The notes below the pieces were generated by a model. The model made no database searches. It had not been told where the DNA came from and saw nothing but the letters and a program-made list of their open reading frames with translations. 58,566 nucleotides of DNA. Origin: Elusimicrobia bacterium GWA2_51_34. GTDB taxonomy: Bacteria > Elusimicrobiota > Elusimicrobia > Elusimicrobiales > UBA9959. Location of the stretch: the NCBI GenBank assembly GCA_001799565.1, contig MGTS01000005.1:5528-64093 (forward strand), in the 5' to 3' direction. Position 1 is the stretch's first letter; every line of letters starts with the position of its first letter. The translations under genes and the position numbers were made by a program. Below are positions 25,987 to 34,735 of this stretch, piece after piece.

Positions 25987-27228
25987 TTAGATCAGAAACC
26001 CCGTTATAGCGGCGCTCATAAAACAAGACAGCGAACCCGCCAGCACGGCGTAGAGGCCCAGGCGGGCTATATCTTGTCGGCGTTCCGGGGCCAGCGCGCC
26101 AAGGCCGCCTATTTGTATCGCTATGGACAGAAAGTTGGAAAACCCGCAAAGAGCGTGTGCCGCTATAATAAGCGAGCGTTGGCTTATCACGCCGGGGTTA
26201 TTCTTCAGGAAGTCAGCCATGTTCAGATAGGCGATGAACTCGTTCAGCACAGTTTTCTGGCCTATCCAGTTCGCCACCTGCGCGGCTTCGTTGCCGGGCA
26301 CGCCCATAAGCCAGGCCAGCGGAGTGAAAACCCAGCCGAATATTTTTTCCAACGAGAGCTGCGGGTAGCTTATCAGGGCCCCGGCGTGGCCTACTATAAA
26401 GTTAAGCATAGCGAGCAGGGCCATGAAAGCCAGCAGGCAGCCGCCAACGTTCAGCGCCATCTGCAGGCCGGTGGTGGCGCCGTTGGCCGCGGCGTCTATA
26501 ACGTTCTTGTCCGTCAGTTCCAGTTGCATTTTCAGCACGCCGCGGGTCTTCGGCTCGCCGGTCTCGGGGATCATTATCTTGGCTATTATCAGCGAGCCTA
26601 CGGCTGACATGATGGAGGCCGCGAGCAGGTGGCCGCCTATGCCCGGGATGTAGTTCTGCAGCATACCGGCGTAAACCGCCATCACGCCGCCGGCAATTGT
26701 GGCCATTCCGGCCGTCATCACCACGAAAAGCTCGGATTCGGTAAGTGACGCCATATATGGGCGTATGGCCAGGGGGGCCTCGGTTTGGCCGACGAAAATG
26801 TTGGCGCTGGCCACCAGAGATTCCGCGCCGGAGGTGTTCATGACCTTTAGCATTATGCGGGCGAAGAACATCACTACTTTCTGCATGATGCCGAGGTAAT
26901 AGAGTACCGACATCAGCGAGGAGAAGAAGATTATTGTCGGCAGGACCTGAAAGGCGAATATTACGCCCAGAGACTGGTTGTGGATGAGGTTGCCGAATAG
27001 GAACTTCGATCCTTCGTCAGTGAACATAAGCAATTTCACTATGACGTCGTTTATCTTCATGAAGAACTTCTGGCCCAGGGGTACCTTCATGATCAATACG
27101 CCGCAAACTATCTGCAGTATGACGCCGCTCGCTACGGCTTTGTAATTTATATGTTTTTTGTTTCTGCTAAGCAGCCAGGCAACTCCCAGTAACACGAACA
27201 TGCCGAAAAAACTTACAAGTCTTTCCAT
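25987..27228 (-). CDS. CNT family nucleoside transporter (NupC-like)
   Basis: The 413-residue membrane protein has family motifs FQVLPTIIFFSSLMSVLYYLG (split over a helix), GQTEAPLAIRPY, AGGVMAVY and GVPGNEAAQVANWIGQKTVLNEF, all specific for concentrative nucleoside transporters. It imports nucleosides with protons or sodium. The ATG follows GGGAGA with good spacing. The next gene on the plus strand is a nucleobase-type permease, divergent across an inverted repeat. Together with adenosine deaminase and phosphopentomutase it supports nucleoside use. Confidence 0.92.
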   Translation of the reverse strand: MERLVSFFGMFVLLGVAWLLSRNKKHINYKAVASGVILQIVCGVLIMKVPLGQKFFMKINDVIVKLLMFTDEGSKFLFGNLIHNQSLGVIFAFQVLPTIIFFSSLMSVLYYLGIMQKVVMFFARIMLKVMNTSGAESLVASANIFVGQTEAPLAIRPYMASLTESELFVVMTAGMATIAGGVMAVYAGMLQNYIPGIGGHLLAASIMSAVGSLIIAKIMIPETGEPKTRGVLKMQLELTDKNVIDAAANGATTGLQMALNVGGCLLAFMALLAMLNFIVGHAGALISYPQLSLEKIFGWVFTPLAWLMGVPGNEAAQVANWIGQKTVLNEFIAYLNMADFLKNNPGVISQRSLIIAAHALCGFSNFLSIAIQIGGLGALAPERRQDIARLGLYAVLAGSLSCFMSAAITGFLI

Positions 27229-27300
27229 GATATCTCCCGCCGATAAATATGTGAAAACATGTAACTGTTCAGTGATAGACTGTATAGGATATTATGTGCC

Positions 27301-27366
27301 AGTAGGCGAGTAAGCGGGTAGGCTAGTAGGCTCTGAAAGCCTACCAGCTTACCAGCCTACCAGCTT
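27301..27366. repeat. Compact periodic-arm inverted repeat (8 bp word, AGTAGGCN)
   Basis: Four in-phase 8-mers of the type AGTAGGCG/GGTAGGCT are followed after a 4-6 nt loop by CTACCAGC words. It lies between the divergent nucleoside transporter and permease genes, about 70 bp from the former. The word family recurs at 39.9 and 41.5-41.8 kb. Confidence 0.88.
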
Positions 27367-27519
27367 CTAATAGGGCTCAGCATAAATAACCCTGGGTAAC
27401 TATAAAAGTGTAGATAATTTACCCGGCAAATACAACTTTAAAAGAGTTCCGTTATTTTGTTATTATTGAGTCACCGGCGCGGGGGCTTTGCGGCTCCGGT
27501 AAACAGGGAGGCTTAAATT

Positions 27520-29133
27520 ATGGCGGAACATGATCGGCAGGCGCCTTTTAAATACGAATGGTTCACGCTGGGCGATATAAACGGTTTTTTCGGGCTGATG
27601 TTCGATAATGTAACGGTATTGTCGTTCATGGCCGGGATCCTTATCTTCGCCTTCGGTTTTCCCTCCGAAATTGTTTTCAGGAAAATGTTTCCGGGCACCG
27701 CTTTTGGCGTTCTTTTTGGCGACCTTATATACACCTGGATGGCTTTTCGCCTTGCCAGGCGCACTAACAATCCCAGGGTGACCGCCATGCCGTTAGGTCT
27801 TGACACTCCGTCCAGCATAGGTATTGTTCTGGCGGTCCTTGGGCCCGCTTTCCTGGGTTTCAAAGCCAGGGGTATGGCGGAATACGACGCCGCTATGATG
27901 ACCTGGTATCTGGGCATGGCCACCATGGTCCTTATCGGTCTGGTAAAGTTTGTTCTATCATTTGTCGGCAGCTGGCTGCAGAAAGTAATTCCCCAGGCCG
28001 GTCTGCTGGGTTCGCTCGCCGGCATAGGCCTTGCCCTGATCGGCTTCATCCCGCTGGTGGAGATTTTCGGGATGCCGCTGGTGGGCATGATAGCGCTTGG
28101 CCTCATACTCTACACTCTTGTGGCCAAAATAAAGCTTCCCAAGAACTTTCCCGGCGTGTTTGGGGCTGTGGCCGTGGGAACGGTTCTGTATTACGTTCTT
28201 GCCCCTTTCGGTCTGGCCGGTGGGCATTACCAGCCTTTCTCCGCCCAATTGCATTTCGGCCTGCCTGTTCCGTCGCTTGATTTTATAAAAGGCATGGGCG
28301 AAGCAGTAAAGTATCTGCCCATCGCGGTGCCTTTCGCCATACTTACCGTTATCGGCGGCGTGAATGTCACCGAAAGCGCCCGTGTGGCCGGAGATGATTT
28401 CAACACCCGGGACATCCTGCTTACCGAAGCTGTGGCTACCCTTATCGCCGGTATCTGCGGCGGTGTGGCCCAATCTACGCCCTACATCGGACAGCCGGCA
28501 TATAAGCAGATGGGCAGCCGCGCCGGATATACTTTGCTGACCGGTATTTTTATCGGTCTGGGCGGGTTTCTCGGTTATATAGGCTTTATAGTGGAACTTA
28601 TCCCGCGCGCGGTCATCGCGCCAATACTCGTTTTTGTGGCGTTGGACATTATGTGCCAGGCTTTTCACGCCTGTCCCGTACGTCACGCCCCGGCGGTAGC
28701 CTTCGCTTTTTTCCCCACGGTGGCCCGCCTTCTGCAGATAAAGCTGTCCAATCCCAGCTTCGTGCCGCCGGAGCTGTTCGCCAAACAGCTTGTCGCCGTA
28801 GAGAAAAGCCTGCCCGAGCTGCTTGTGACCGTGGCTCTTGGCAACGGCTTTATCCTTACCGCCATGCTATGGGGCGCATTCACCGCCAAGCTAATAGACC
28901 GCGAGGTCCGGGCCGCCGCTTTCTATGTGCTGGTTTGCGCCGCGTTGACCTTCTTCGGCATTATTCATTCGGCTATCCCGGATGGAAATATGTACCTTCC
29001 CTGGTCGCTGGCCTATCCGGCCAATCAGGTTCCGTACCAGTTTACGGCCGGCTATCTGGCACTCGCGGCGCTGCTGCTCGCGCTTTCTTTCTCGAAGGAA
29101 GCCAAAGAGGCCCGTTCCACCGCGCATAACTGA
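27520..29133 (+). CDS. NCS2-like purine/xanthine permease
   Basis: The 537-residue protein has about 12-14 membrane segments. It shows a glycine-rich permease core with VNVTESARVAGDDFNTRDILLTEA and GGVAQSTPYIGQPAYKQMGSR, which fit the nucleobase:cation symporter-2 / AzgA-like superfamily. Nucleobase import is likely but not certain; other SLC26/NCS2-fold substrates are possible. AGGGAGG lies 8-12 bp before the ATG. The SGNH gene follows after 45 bp. Confidence 0.8.
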   Translation: MAEHDRQAPFKYEWFTLGDINGFFGLMFDNVTVLSFMAGILIFAFGFPSEIVFRKMFPGTAFGVLFGDLIYTWMAFRLARRTNNPRVTAMPLGLDTPSSIGIVLAVLGPAFLGFKARGMAEYDAAMMTWYLGMATMVLIGLVKFVLSFVGSWLQKVIPQAGLLGSLAGIGLALIGFIPLVEIFGMPLVGMIALGLILYTLVAKIKLPKNFPGVFGAVAVGTVLYYVLAPFGLAGGHYQPFSAQLHFGLPVPSLDFIKGMGEAVKYLPIAVPFAILTVIGGVNVTESARVAGDDFNTRDILLTEAVATLIAGICGGVAQSTPYIGQPAYKQMGSRAGYTLLTGIFIGLGGFLGYIGFIVELIPRAVIAPILVFVALDIMCQAFHACPVRHAPAVAFAFFPTVARLLQIKLSNPSFVPPELFAKQLVAVEKSLPELLVTVALGNGFILTAMLWGAFTAKLIDREVRAAAFYVLVCAALTFFGIIHSAIPDGNMYLPWSLAYPANQVPYQFTAGYLALAALLLALSFSKEAKEARSTAHN

Positions 29134-29178
29134 TCCGAAACTTGCGATTGGCCGTTTGAAGGCCTGAAGAATTTTATA

Positions 29179-30678
29179 ATGAGAAAAGCGTACACCCGCC
29201 GCCGCTATCTGCAGATGGCCTTTGCGGCTCTTCTGGCTTTCGCCGTTGTTTTTCTTGCGTCGGTGTTTTTAGCGGAGACTGTTTATCGTTCAATTCTTTC
29301 ACGCGCGGCCAATTCTGATAAAAAGTCCGGGGTTTTTGAACTTTATACCATAGGCGACTCAAGTATGCGGGGACTGCCTTTTCGCGTCTCTCCGGCGGAC
29401 GTTATTTATGCTTTTTTCTCCGGCAAGCTGGCCGGCAGGCCGTTAAGGGTAATTGAACTTGCGGAAGGCGGGGAATCCATTTATCCCCAGGCGATGCGCG
29501 CTATCAGAACGTTAAAATACAGGAACAGGGAGAACCCCGCCGTTGTTCTTATTTATGCCGGTCATAACGAGCAGATCGGCCCGTATCAGAGCGATACTTT
29601 TCCGAGGCGGATATTGGAGGCGCTCAAAACCCGCGTGTTTGTACATTCTCTTCTTCTCAGCGGCTGGCTCTGCGCGGCTGAACAATTTTTTCACTTTTCC
29701 TGCATCAGGGATCTGGCTCATTACGAATTTTATCTGCGCGAGGTTATTCGCGCCGCCAGGGCATCGGGCGCGGTACCGGTTATATCCACGCTAGCCGGCA
29801 ATCTGGCTGATATCGAACCGCTTATCTCGTATAACTTCGATTCTCTGTCAAACGCGGGAGAGGCGCAAAAAGGGATTAAAATGGAGTTGCGGGGAGAATA
29901 TGGCAAAGCGCTAAAGTGCTACACCCGCCTGCTTGAAGAATTAAATTCAAATAAACAGATGAGTCCCGATATCAGCGCCTACCTGCGGACATATCTTGAG
30001 TACAGGATCGGAAAGTGTCACAAGTTTATGGGACATACGGCCGAGGCTGAAAAATATCTGCTCCGGGCGCTAGCGGCCGACCCCCACCCGTTCCGCGCAA
30101 AGCCGGAGCAGAACGCGCTAGTGCGCCAATTGTCGCGGGAATACTCCATACCGCTGGTGGACGCGGAAAAACTTTTCATGGACCATTGCGCGGACGGACT
30201 TCCGGGAAAAGATCTTTTTGTGGATATGGTCCATCCCGATAGCGCGGGGTATCTGCTCCTCGCCCGCGCTTTTGCCGGCCGTCTTGCGGAGTTGTTCCAC
30301 GATAAGATCCGTAACGATATCCGTGACCCTTCCGTGGTTTTTTCTCCGCCCGGCTCTCAGCCGTCAACGAACGCCGGTTCGTATATCTACGCGGGGGCGG
30401 TCATTCTGCTCAGCCGGCAGGGCCGGGCTCCTATTCCGGATCGTCTGGCTCTGGCGGAAAAAAATTTCCGGAAGGCTGTCAGCATATACGGCGGGAGCAA
30501 TCTGCCAGCGATCGGTTTAAGAATTGTGTCCATCTCCCAAAAAAACCGGTACATGGTGCCGGATGAGCTTTATAAATGGCTTCTGAAAAAACGCCGCTAT
30601 TTTGTATTGTTGCAGCCTCTGCCGCCGGAGGAGATGGAAAAGGCGGATATTTTTCTGCGCAAATGGGAAGAGGAATAA
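29179..30678 (+). CDS. Membrane-anchored SGNH/GDSL-like hydrolase with TPR-like region
   Basis: The 499-residue protein has one N-terminal membrane segment (about 12-32). SGNH blocks are visible: IGDSSMRG (Ser), YAGHNEQIG (Asn) and DMVHPDSAGYL (Asp/His). Between them (about 235-300) helices such as EYGKALKCYTRLLEEL and AEAEKYLLRALAADP form a TPR-like insert. Such proteins act as esterases or O-acetyl transferases on surface sugars; the substrate is unknown. The glutaredoxin gene begins 3 bp after the stop, suggesting co-transcription although the functions are unrelated. Confidence 0.78.
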   Translation: MRKAYTRRRYLQMAFAALLAFAVVFLASVFLAETVYRSILSRAANSDKKSGVFELYTIGDSSMRGLPFRVSPADVIYAFFSGKLAGRPLRVIELAEGGESIYPQAMRAIRTLKYRNRENPAVVLIYAGHNEQIGPYQSDTFPRRILEALKTRVFVHSLLLSGWLCAAEQFFHFSCIRDLAHYEFYLREVIRAARASGAVPVISTLAGNLADIEPLISYNFDSLSNAGEAQKGIKMELRGEYGKALKCYTRLLEELNSNKQMSPDISAYLRTYLEYRIGKCHKFMGHTAEAEKYLLRALAADPHPFRAKPEQNALVRQLSREYSIPLVDAEKLFMDHCADGLPGKDLFVDMVHPDSAGYLLLARAFAGRLAELFHDKIRNDIRDPSVVFSPPGSQPSTNAGSYIYAGAVILLSRQGRAPIPDRLALAEKNFRKAVSIYGGSNLPAIGLRIVSISQKNRYMVPDELYKWLLKKRRYFVLLQPLPPEEMEKADIFLRKWEEE

Positions 30679-30681
30679 AAC

Positions 30682-30945
30682 ATGAGAAAGAAAAAAGTCA
30701 GGGTTTACGCTCTTAGCACCTGCGGTTGGTGCCGGAAGACTGTGGGGTGGCTTAAAGAAAACAACATTGCAGCCGAAGTCATTTACACCGATGTCATAGA
30801 GGACGAAGCTGAAAAAGAAAAAGTGGTAGCCTGCGCCAAAAAATACAATCCGCTGCTTTCTTTTCCCACTGTGGTCATTGATAATGGAGAACATGTGATA
30901 ATCGGCTTTGCGCCTGAAAAAATCAGGGAGGCGCTTAAAAAATGA
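30682..30945 (+). CDS. Glutaredoxin family protein
   Basis: The 87-residue thioredoxin-fold protein has the active-site CGWC (residues 14-17) after VRVYALST and the cis-proline motif SFPTVVID. It probably transfers electrons to disulfide targets. GAGGAATAA precedes the ATG. Its last codons overlap the start of the next gene by 4 bp (ATGA), so it is translationally coupled to a ferredoxin-thioredoxin reductase catalytic subunit. The pair likely forms a ferredoxin-dependent thiol reduction unit. Confidence 0.9.
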   Translation: MRKKKVRVYALSTCGWCRKTVGWLKENNIAAEVIYTDVIEDEAEKEKVVACAKKYNPLLSFPTVVIDNGEHVIIGFAPEKIREALKK

Positions 30946-31541
30946 GTAAAAATCCGCGTGGCAAAGCGGAAGAACTCCGCCTGCGCCTTGACCGGGAAGC
31001 CGGAGCCTCCGGTTACAATCTTAATCCGGACCTTGACGTGACTTCACTCCTTTGCGCCGGGCTTGTAAAAAATGAAGGCCGCTACGGCTATATGTCCTGC
31101 CCATGCCGCCTGGCTTCGGGCAAAAGGGAAGAGGACAGGGACATTATCTGCCCCTGCGATTATCGCGACGCCGATCTGGCCGAATACGGCGCGTGTTATT
31201 GCGCCCTTTATGTCAGCGACGCCATTGCCGCCGGCAAAAAAGAGGCCGTCCCGATACCTGAGCGGCGTTTACCTGACGAGCAGAGGCATGAAGCGCCTTT
31301 GGATATAAAATCCGCGCCGGCTGTTAAATCCGGCGCGGGCGGCGGGGTAACCCCGCCGCCCGGCTATCCGCCGACGGAGGATTTAAGTAAAAAAAGTCCG
31401 GCCTTAGGCCGACAGCCGGGTGATGGGGTAAAAGTCTGGCGTTGCAAAGTGTGCGGCTATCTTTGCGCAAAAGAAACTCCGCCGCTGCGATGTCCGATTT
31501 GCAAGGCGGATAAAGACAGATTTGAGGGATTTGCGATGTAA
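30942..31541 (+). CDS. Ferredoxin-thioredoxin reductase catalytic subunit fused to rubredoxin-like domain
   Basis: The 199-residue protein has the FTR-beta cysteine pattern: CPCR near residue 49, CPCDYRD near 66 and CYCALYV near 81. Together these bind a 4Fe-4S cluster next to a redox disulfide. A C-terminal rubredoxin-type knuckle follows: WRCKVCGYLCA and LRCPICKADKD. The two parts are joined by a linker of about 45 residues encoded by GC-rich palindromes (31337-31361 and near 31400), suggesting the fusion was made or stretched by a repeat insertion. It overlaps the glutaredoxin gene by 4 bp. Confidence 0.85.
   Translation: MSKNPRGKAEELRLRLDREAGASGYNLNPDLDVTSLLCAGLVKNEGRYGYMSCPCRLASGKREEDRDIICPCDYRDADLAEYGACYCALYVSDAIAAGKKEAVPIPERRLPDEQRHEAPLDIKSAPAVKSGAGGGVTPPPGYPPTEDLSKKSPALGRQPGDGVKVWRCKVCGYLCAKETPPLRCPICKADKDRFEGFAM
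31337..31361. repeat. Perfect GC-rich palindrome in the FTR-rubredoxin linker
   Basis: Eleven-base arms GGGCGGCGGGG and CCCCGCCGCCC surround TAA and are read in frame as Gly/Pro-rich residues. A second hairpin CGGCC-TTA-GGCCG follows near 31401-31413. Confidence 0.75.
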
Positions 31542-31839
31542 CGGAACGCGAAAATCGCAGCCTCTCGTAGTGCATAATATATCTCCTCGCTTTTCCTTTT
31601 ATTTTTTTCGCCGCGGGAAATAGAACCTTTCGCTTGTCGCGGTACATTCCTTAGACGGTAAGAAATTTTTGACTAACCTTCCGCTCTTCTATTAACTTAA
31701 ACTACTCGCCCTCATTGGTATATTTCCTTTAAACTAAAAAATCATTATTTTGCCGCGACAAGCAGCTGTCGCGTTGGGCTGCTAGGCTATTGAGGCATCT
31801 TTCGGGAAAGCGCCGTTACTCTTTTTATGATGGGGTGGG
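31542..31839. other. AT-rich intergenic region with a possible lepB fragment
   Basis: No intact gene is present. Bases 31612-31665 read on the minus strand resemble, with many changes, the end of the signal peptidase I gene at 34252-34300 (a shared ERFYF stretch). A hairpin-like CGCGACA...TGTCGCG occurs near 31752-31773. Confidence 0.35.
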
Positions 31840-32202
31840 ATGTGCGCTAAAGAACATCCTGCGGTAATCAATGCGCTTGAAAGTTCCGTAGAATGCTGCG
31901 TGCTGCGCTACGGCGCGGTGCGTTTCCGCTGCCCGGAATGCGGAAAAGATCTATTCTCCTGCAAGCGTCGCGGGCTGTGCCCCAGTTGCGACGCCAAGCG
32001 CTCCGCTATCATAACCGGCGCAGCCTTGGAACACCTGCTCAGATATTGCTCGCGCCCCGCCCTTTCAGTAGCGCGGCTGATTTACTCGGTCAAGGCCAAT
32101 ACGGTTATATATCGCACCGAGCCGAGGGCGGGGCAATCAGAACTGCTGACCATGACGCCTATTGAATTCTTAAGGCAGCTTAAAAAGCGCGCCGCTCGTT
32201 GA
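31840..32202 (+). pseudogene. Internally deleted IS91-family transposase remnant
   Basis: The 120-residue frame joins two parts of an IS91-type transposase. The first 60 residues hold the zinc-binding domain: VECCVLRYGAVRFRCPECG and SCKRRGLCPSC. The second part, RYCSRPALSVARL followed by LLTMTPIEFLRQLKK, matches the C-terminal segment that in the full protein follows the catalytic region. The whole central region with the rolling-circle tyrosines, probably more than 200 residues, is missing, and the true C-terminus is cut. It abuts the SGNH pseudogene and cannot transpose. Confidence 0.75.
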
Positions 32203-32204
32203 GC

Positions 32205-32497
32205 CTTATGGCGGCCCCGCCATGCTAACGCCAGGCCCGTCGGAGTGTATTTCCACTAAATTATAGCCCACCGCATTGAAGGCCACCGCCAGAAGCGGCT
32301 GCCCCTGCGTGGTGGATTACCCAGGCAAAGTATGCGGTAAGCGCCCCCTTTTTTAATGGAGACGTGGTCCCGTGCTCCTGGACGGCTAGAAGCGTAAAAC
32401 CGCCCAGATACAATCCGGTTTTAAGAATAAAAAAGGAAAGGAAAATTCCGAGGAAGATAAGAAAAGCTTTTTAAAAAAAGGTTGTATTCAGTTACAT
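32205..32497 (-). pseudogene. Decayed N-terminal fragment of an SGNH/TPR gene
   Basis: This stretch aligns over about 250 bp with the start of the adjacent intact SGNH gene (33781-34042). The start codon (complement of 32495-32497) is kept but the second codon is a stop, and single-base deletions break the frame. Beyond the conserved part the translation remains recognisably similar in pattern to the intact protein until about 32205, where it stops at the IS91 remnant. The intact gene therefore had a tandem paralog that was truncated. Confidence 0.7.
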
Positions 32498-32533
32498 CAT
32501 ACACCGCCTGCCCCGGCTTTATTTCGCTGGAAT
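32281..32533. repeat. Direct duplicate copy A of the SGNH gene 5' end
   Basis: It corresponds to copy B at 33781-34043 in the same orientation, with estimated 80-85 percent identity by eye and a few indels. The two copies bracket the intact SGNH gene. The C-terminal residues KAGAGGV of that gene are encoded by the part of copy A that corresponds to the upstream leader in copy B. Confidence 0.8.
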
Positions 32534-34005
32534 TTCTTATGGAACACCTCTCTTAGTATAACCCTGGCGATATTTTCACCCAGCAATTTGTTGCCTTTTC
32601 TTTTGCAGTGGCCGAAATCGGCGTCGATTCTATCAAGGAAATATGCTCCATAGCCCTCTTTCTTAACCGCTTCCCTGAAAATCTTCTCATTATCCACAAA
32701 AACAATGTCATCCGCCTGTTCTGCGAATATGTTTTTCAATGGCCCGACATTGTGCATGGGATACTGCACACAAACTAATCGTATCTTTCGTTTATCCAAA
32801 ATAGTTTTAAGGGCGTGGTAATGATTCGCTGTAAGCGGGTTATATCCGCTTATATACAGCAGGTTTGCTTTCCGGTAGTAAGACTCTTCTGCCTGATGAA
32901 ATTGCCCTCGCTTCCGGTATAACCCTTCAGTTCTATAGCGTGCCCTGGAATTCCCCGGATTTATTTGCTTCAGAGCTCTTTTAGTATAAATGTCTGCCGT
33001 CAGAATTTTCCCTTGTTCCCGGTATAACTCTCCAAATTGAAGATATACCCCTTCAGCTCCCGACACATGATCAATACCATGATATACAAGCAGCGCTTTT
33101 TTAATATATATTTCTGCCTGCTTAAATTTCCGTTGCTTCAGGTATAGCCAGCCAAGTTCATGGTATGCCTCCTTATTATTAGCCGGATTAAGCTTCAGCG
33201 CTTTTTTAATATATATTTCTGCCTGCCGAAATTTCCCTTGTTCCTGGTATAGCCACCCAAGTTGAAGATATGTCTCGTCATTCCCCGGATTTATTTGCAG
33301 CGCTTTTTTAGTATGCATTTCTGCCTGCTGAAATTTTCCCTGTTCCCAATATAGCCTTCCAAGTTCAAAGTATGCCTTACCATTTTCTGGGTTAAGTTCC
33401 AGCTCTTTTTTTAATTTTTTAACTCCCGGGTTTTCTGCATCTGGTACTATCTCATGACGAGCCGGTTGCGGGGGGGGCTGCGCGTGCGTGTTTTTGGGAG
33501 GCAGGGCCCACCTGTTTGTTTTGAATGCCATATGAAATAGCAGCCTTGCCAATTTATATGTTTTAAATGATTTGACAAACAATTCTGGTTTAGACGCGGA
33601 GGGCGTCTCAGCCGGCAGATGCGGCGCCCCGTGGTCATTTACCCCCATCATGGCCACCACCATGTCGGGATGATACTTATTCAGGTAAGACTCCACCCGG
33701 CTTAATATTAACCCTGTGTTTGTGCCCGCCATCCCCTCATCTATCACGGTGAATTGTATCCCTGCGCCGCTCCGGTTAATGGCGGCTTCCAGAAAAGGCG
33801 GCCATTGCCCCTGCGTGGTGGATTCACCCAGGCAAAGTATGTGGTACGCGCCCCCTTTTTTAATGGCGTCGCGGTTCCTGTGTTCCTGGACAGCCAGGAG
33901 CGTAAAACCGCCCAGACGCAATCCGGCTTCAATAAGAAAAAGGGAAAGGAAAATTCCGAGGAGGATAAGAAAAGCTTTTTGAAAAAAGGTTGTTTTCAGT
34001 TTCAT
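32497..34005 (-). CDS. Membrane-anchored SGNH-like protein with TPR insert
   Basis: The 502-residue protein has an N-terminal signal anchor (FLILLGIFLSLFLIEAGL). SGNH blocks are LGESTTQGQWP near residue 58, GVNDHG near 121 and a C-terminal DADFGH. Five or six TPR-like repeats of the form AYFELGRLYWEQGKFQQAE occupy about residues 205-385. The TPR insert between catalytic blocks matches the neighbouring SGNH protein at 29.2 kb. It may modify surface or exported glycans. Its very C-terminus is derived from the duplicated leader of a decayed paralog. Confidence 0.78.
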   Translation of the reverse strand: MKLKTTFFQKAFLILLGIFLSLFLIEAGLRLGGFTLLAVQEHRNRDAIKKGGAYHILCLGESTTQGQWPPFLEAAINRSGAGIQFTVIDEGMAGTNTGLILSRVESYLNKYHPDMVVAMMGVNDHGAPHLPAETPSASKPELFVKSFKTYKLARLLFHMAFKTNRWALPPKNTHAQPPPQPARHEIVPDAENPGVKKLKKELELNPENGKAYFELGRLYWEQGKFQQAEMHTKKALQINPGNDETYLQLGWLYQEQGKFRQAEIYIKKALKLNPANNKEAYHELGWLYLKQRKFKQAEIYIKKALLVYHGIDHVSGAEGVYLQFGELYREQGKILTADIYTKRALKQINPGNSRARYRTEGLYRKRGQFHQAEESYYRKANLLYISGYNPLTANHYHALKTILDKRKIRLVCVQYPMHNVGPLKNIFAEQADDIVFVDNEKIFREAVKKEGYGAYFLDRIDADFGHCKRKGNKLLGENIARVILREVFHKKFQRNKAGAGGV

Positions 34006-34043
34006 CTTACACCGCCTGCCCCGGCTTTACTTCAGTTGAAATG
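33781..34043. repeat. Direct duplicate copy B (5' end of the intact SGNH gene)
   Basis: It contains the start codon, signal anchor and first SGNH block of the intact gene plus about 38 bp of leader. Copy A is 1.5 kb away at 32281-32533. Confidence 0.8.
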
Positions 34044-34169
34044 CCGGCCGAAAAAAACCGGTAACACTTGTAAAAACGCGGGGTTTTTAAAAAAGAGGTC
34101 GCAATCTTCATACAGGGGGGGAACTAACGATAACTTGCCTCATGTTTACTACAGATTCACTGTAGCGGT

Positions 34170-34211
34170 TCTGCCCACTCGCCACTAACCACTGTCCACT
34201 GACCACTTTCA
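34170..34211. repeat. Single repeat arm (7 bp word, CCACTNN)
   Basis: In-phase 7-mers of the type CACTAAC/CACTGAC lie directly downstream of the signal peptidase gene, whose stop codon (complement of 34209-34211) falls at the arm's end. No clear complementary arm is seen. The word family matches 44951-45051. Confidence 0.65.
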
Positions 34212-34724
34212 GTATATTCCTCTCACTTTACCTTTGACTTTCTCCAGCCTTAAAAAATAGAACCTCTCGCCCGTCGCCTGGTCTTTCCAGACGGCTGAAT
34301 CGTTTGAATTGTCTCGGTTGTCGCCCAGAACAAAAAACGAATCCGGCGGCACCTTGAGCGGGCCGAGATCATCGCCTTCAAGCTTTTCTCCGGAGCGGGT
34401 GTAGCGGGTATAGATCTCAAGCTGCGGTTCTCCGTTCAGATAAACCTTTTTTTCTTTCAGTTCCACGGTGTCGCCTTCCACGGCGATAACTCTTTTTACG
34501 GAGTCGTGGGCCTCTCCCACAGGCGATTCAAAACAGATTATTTCCTGCCTGGCCGGTTTTCGGAACCGGTATGTTATTTTGTCAAGAAATAAATGGCGCC
34601 CGATGGGAAGCGTCGGTTCCATGGAGGCACTGGCGATGTAAACCGGTTCAATGCCGTAGCGCCTTGCCGCAAGGCCGCAGGTTAAAGCTATCAGCGTTAT
34701 TGTTATGACGCGCGTTACATTCAT
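34209..34724 (-). CDS. lepB: Signal peptidase I
   Basis: The 171-residue membrane protease removes signal peptides. It has one N-terminal membrane segment, the catalytic serine in SASMEPTLPIG, the lysine in DSVKRVIAVEGDTV and the family box GDNRDNSNDS. The length suits a compact bacterial type. It acts on the outer face of the inner membrane. The GH3 gene lies 11 bp upstream on the same strand, so the two may be co-transcribed. The window contains many exported proteins that would need it. Confidence 0.92.
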   Translation of the reverse strand: MNVTRVITITLIALTCGLAARRYGIEPVYIASASMEPTLPIGRHLFLDKITYRFRKPARQEIICFESPVGEAHDSVKRVIAVEGDTVELKEKKVYLNGEPQLEIYTRYTRSGEKLEGDDLGPLKVPPDSFFVLGDNRDNSNDSAVWKDQATGERFYFLRLEKVKGKVRGIY

Positions 34725-34735
34725 GTTTTTTGTTT

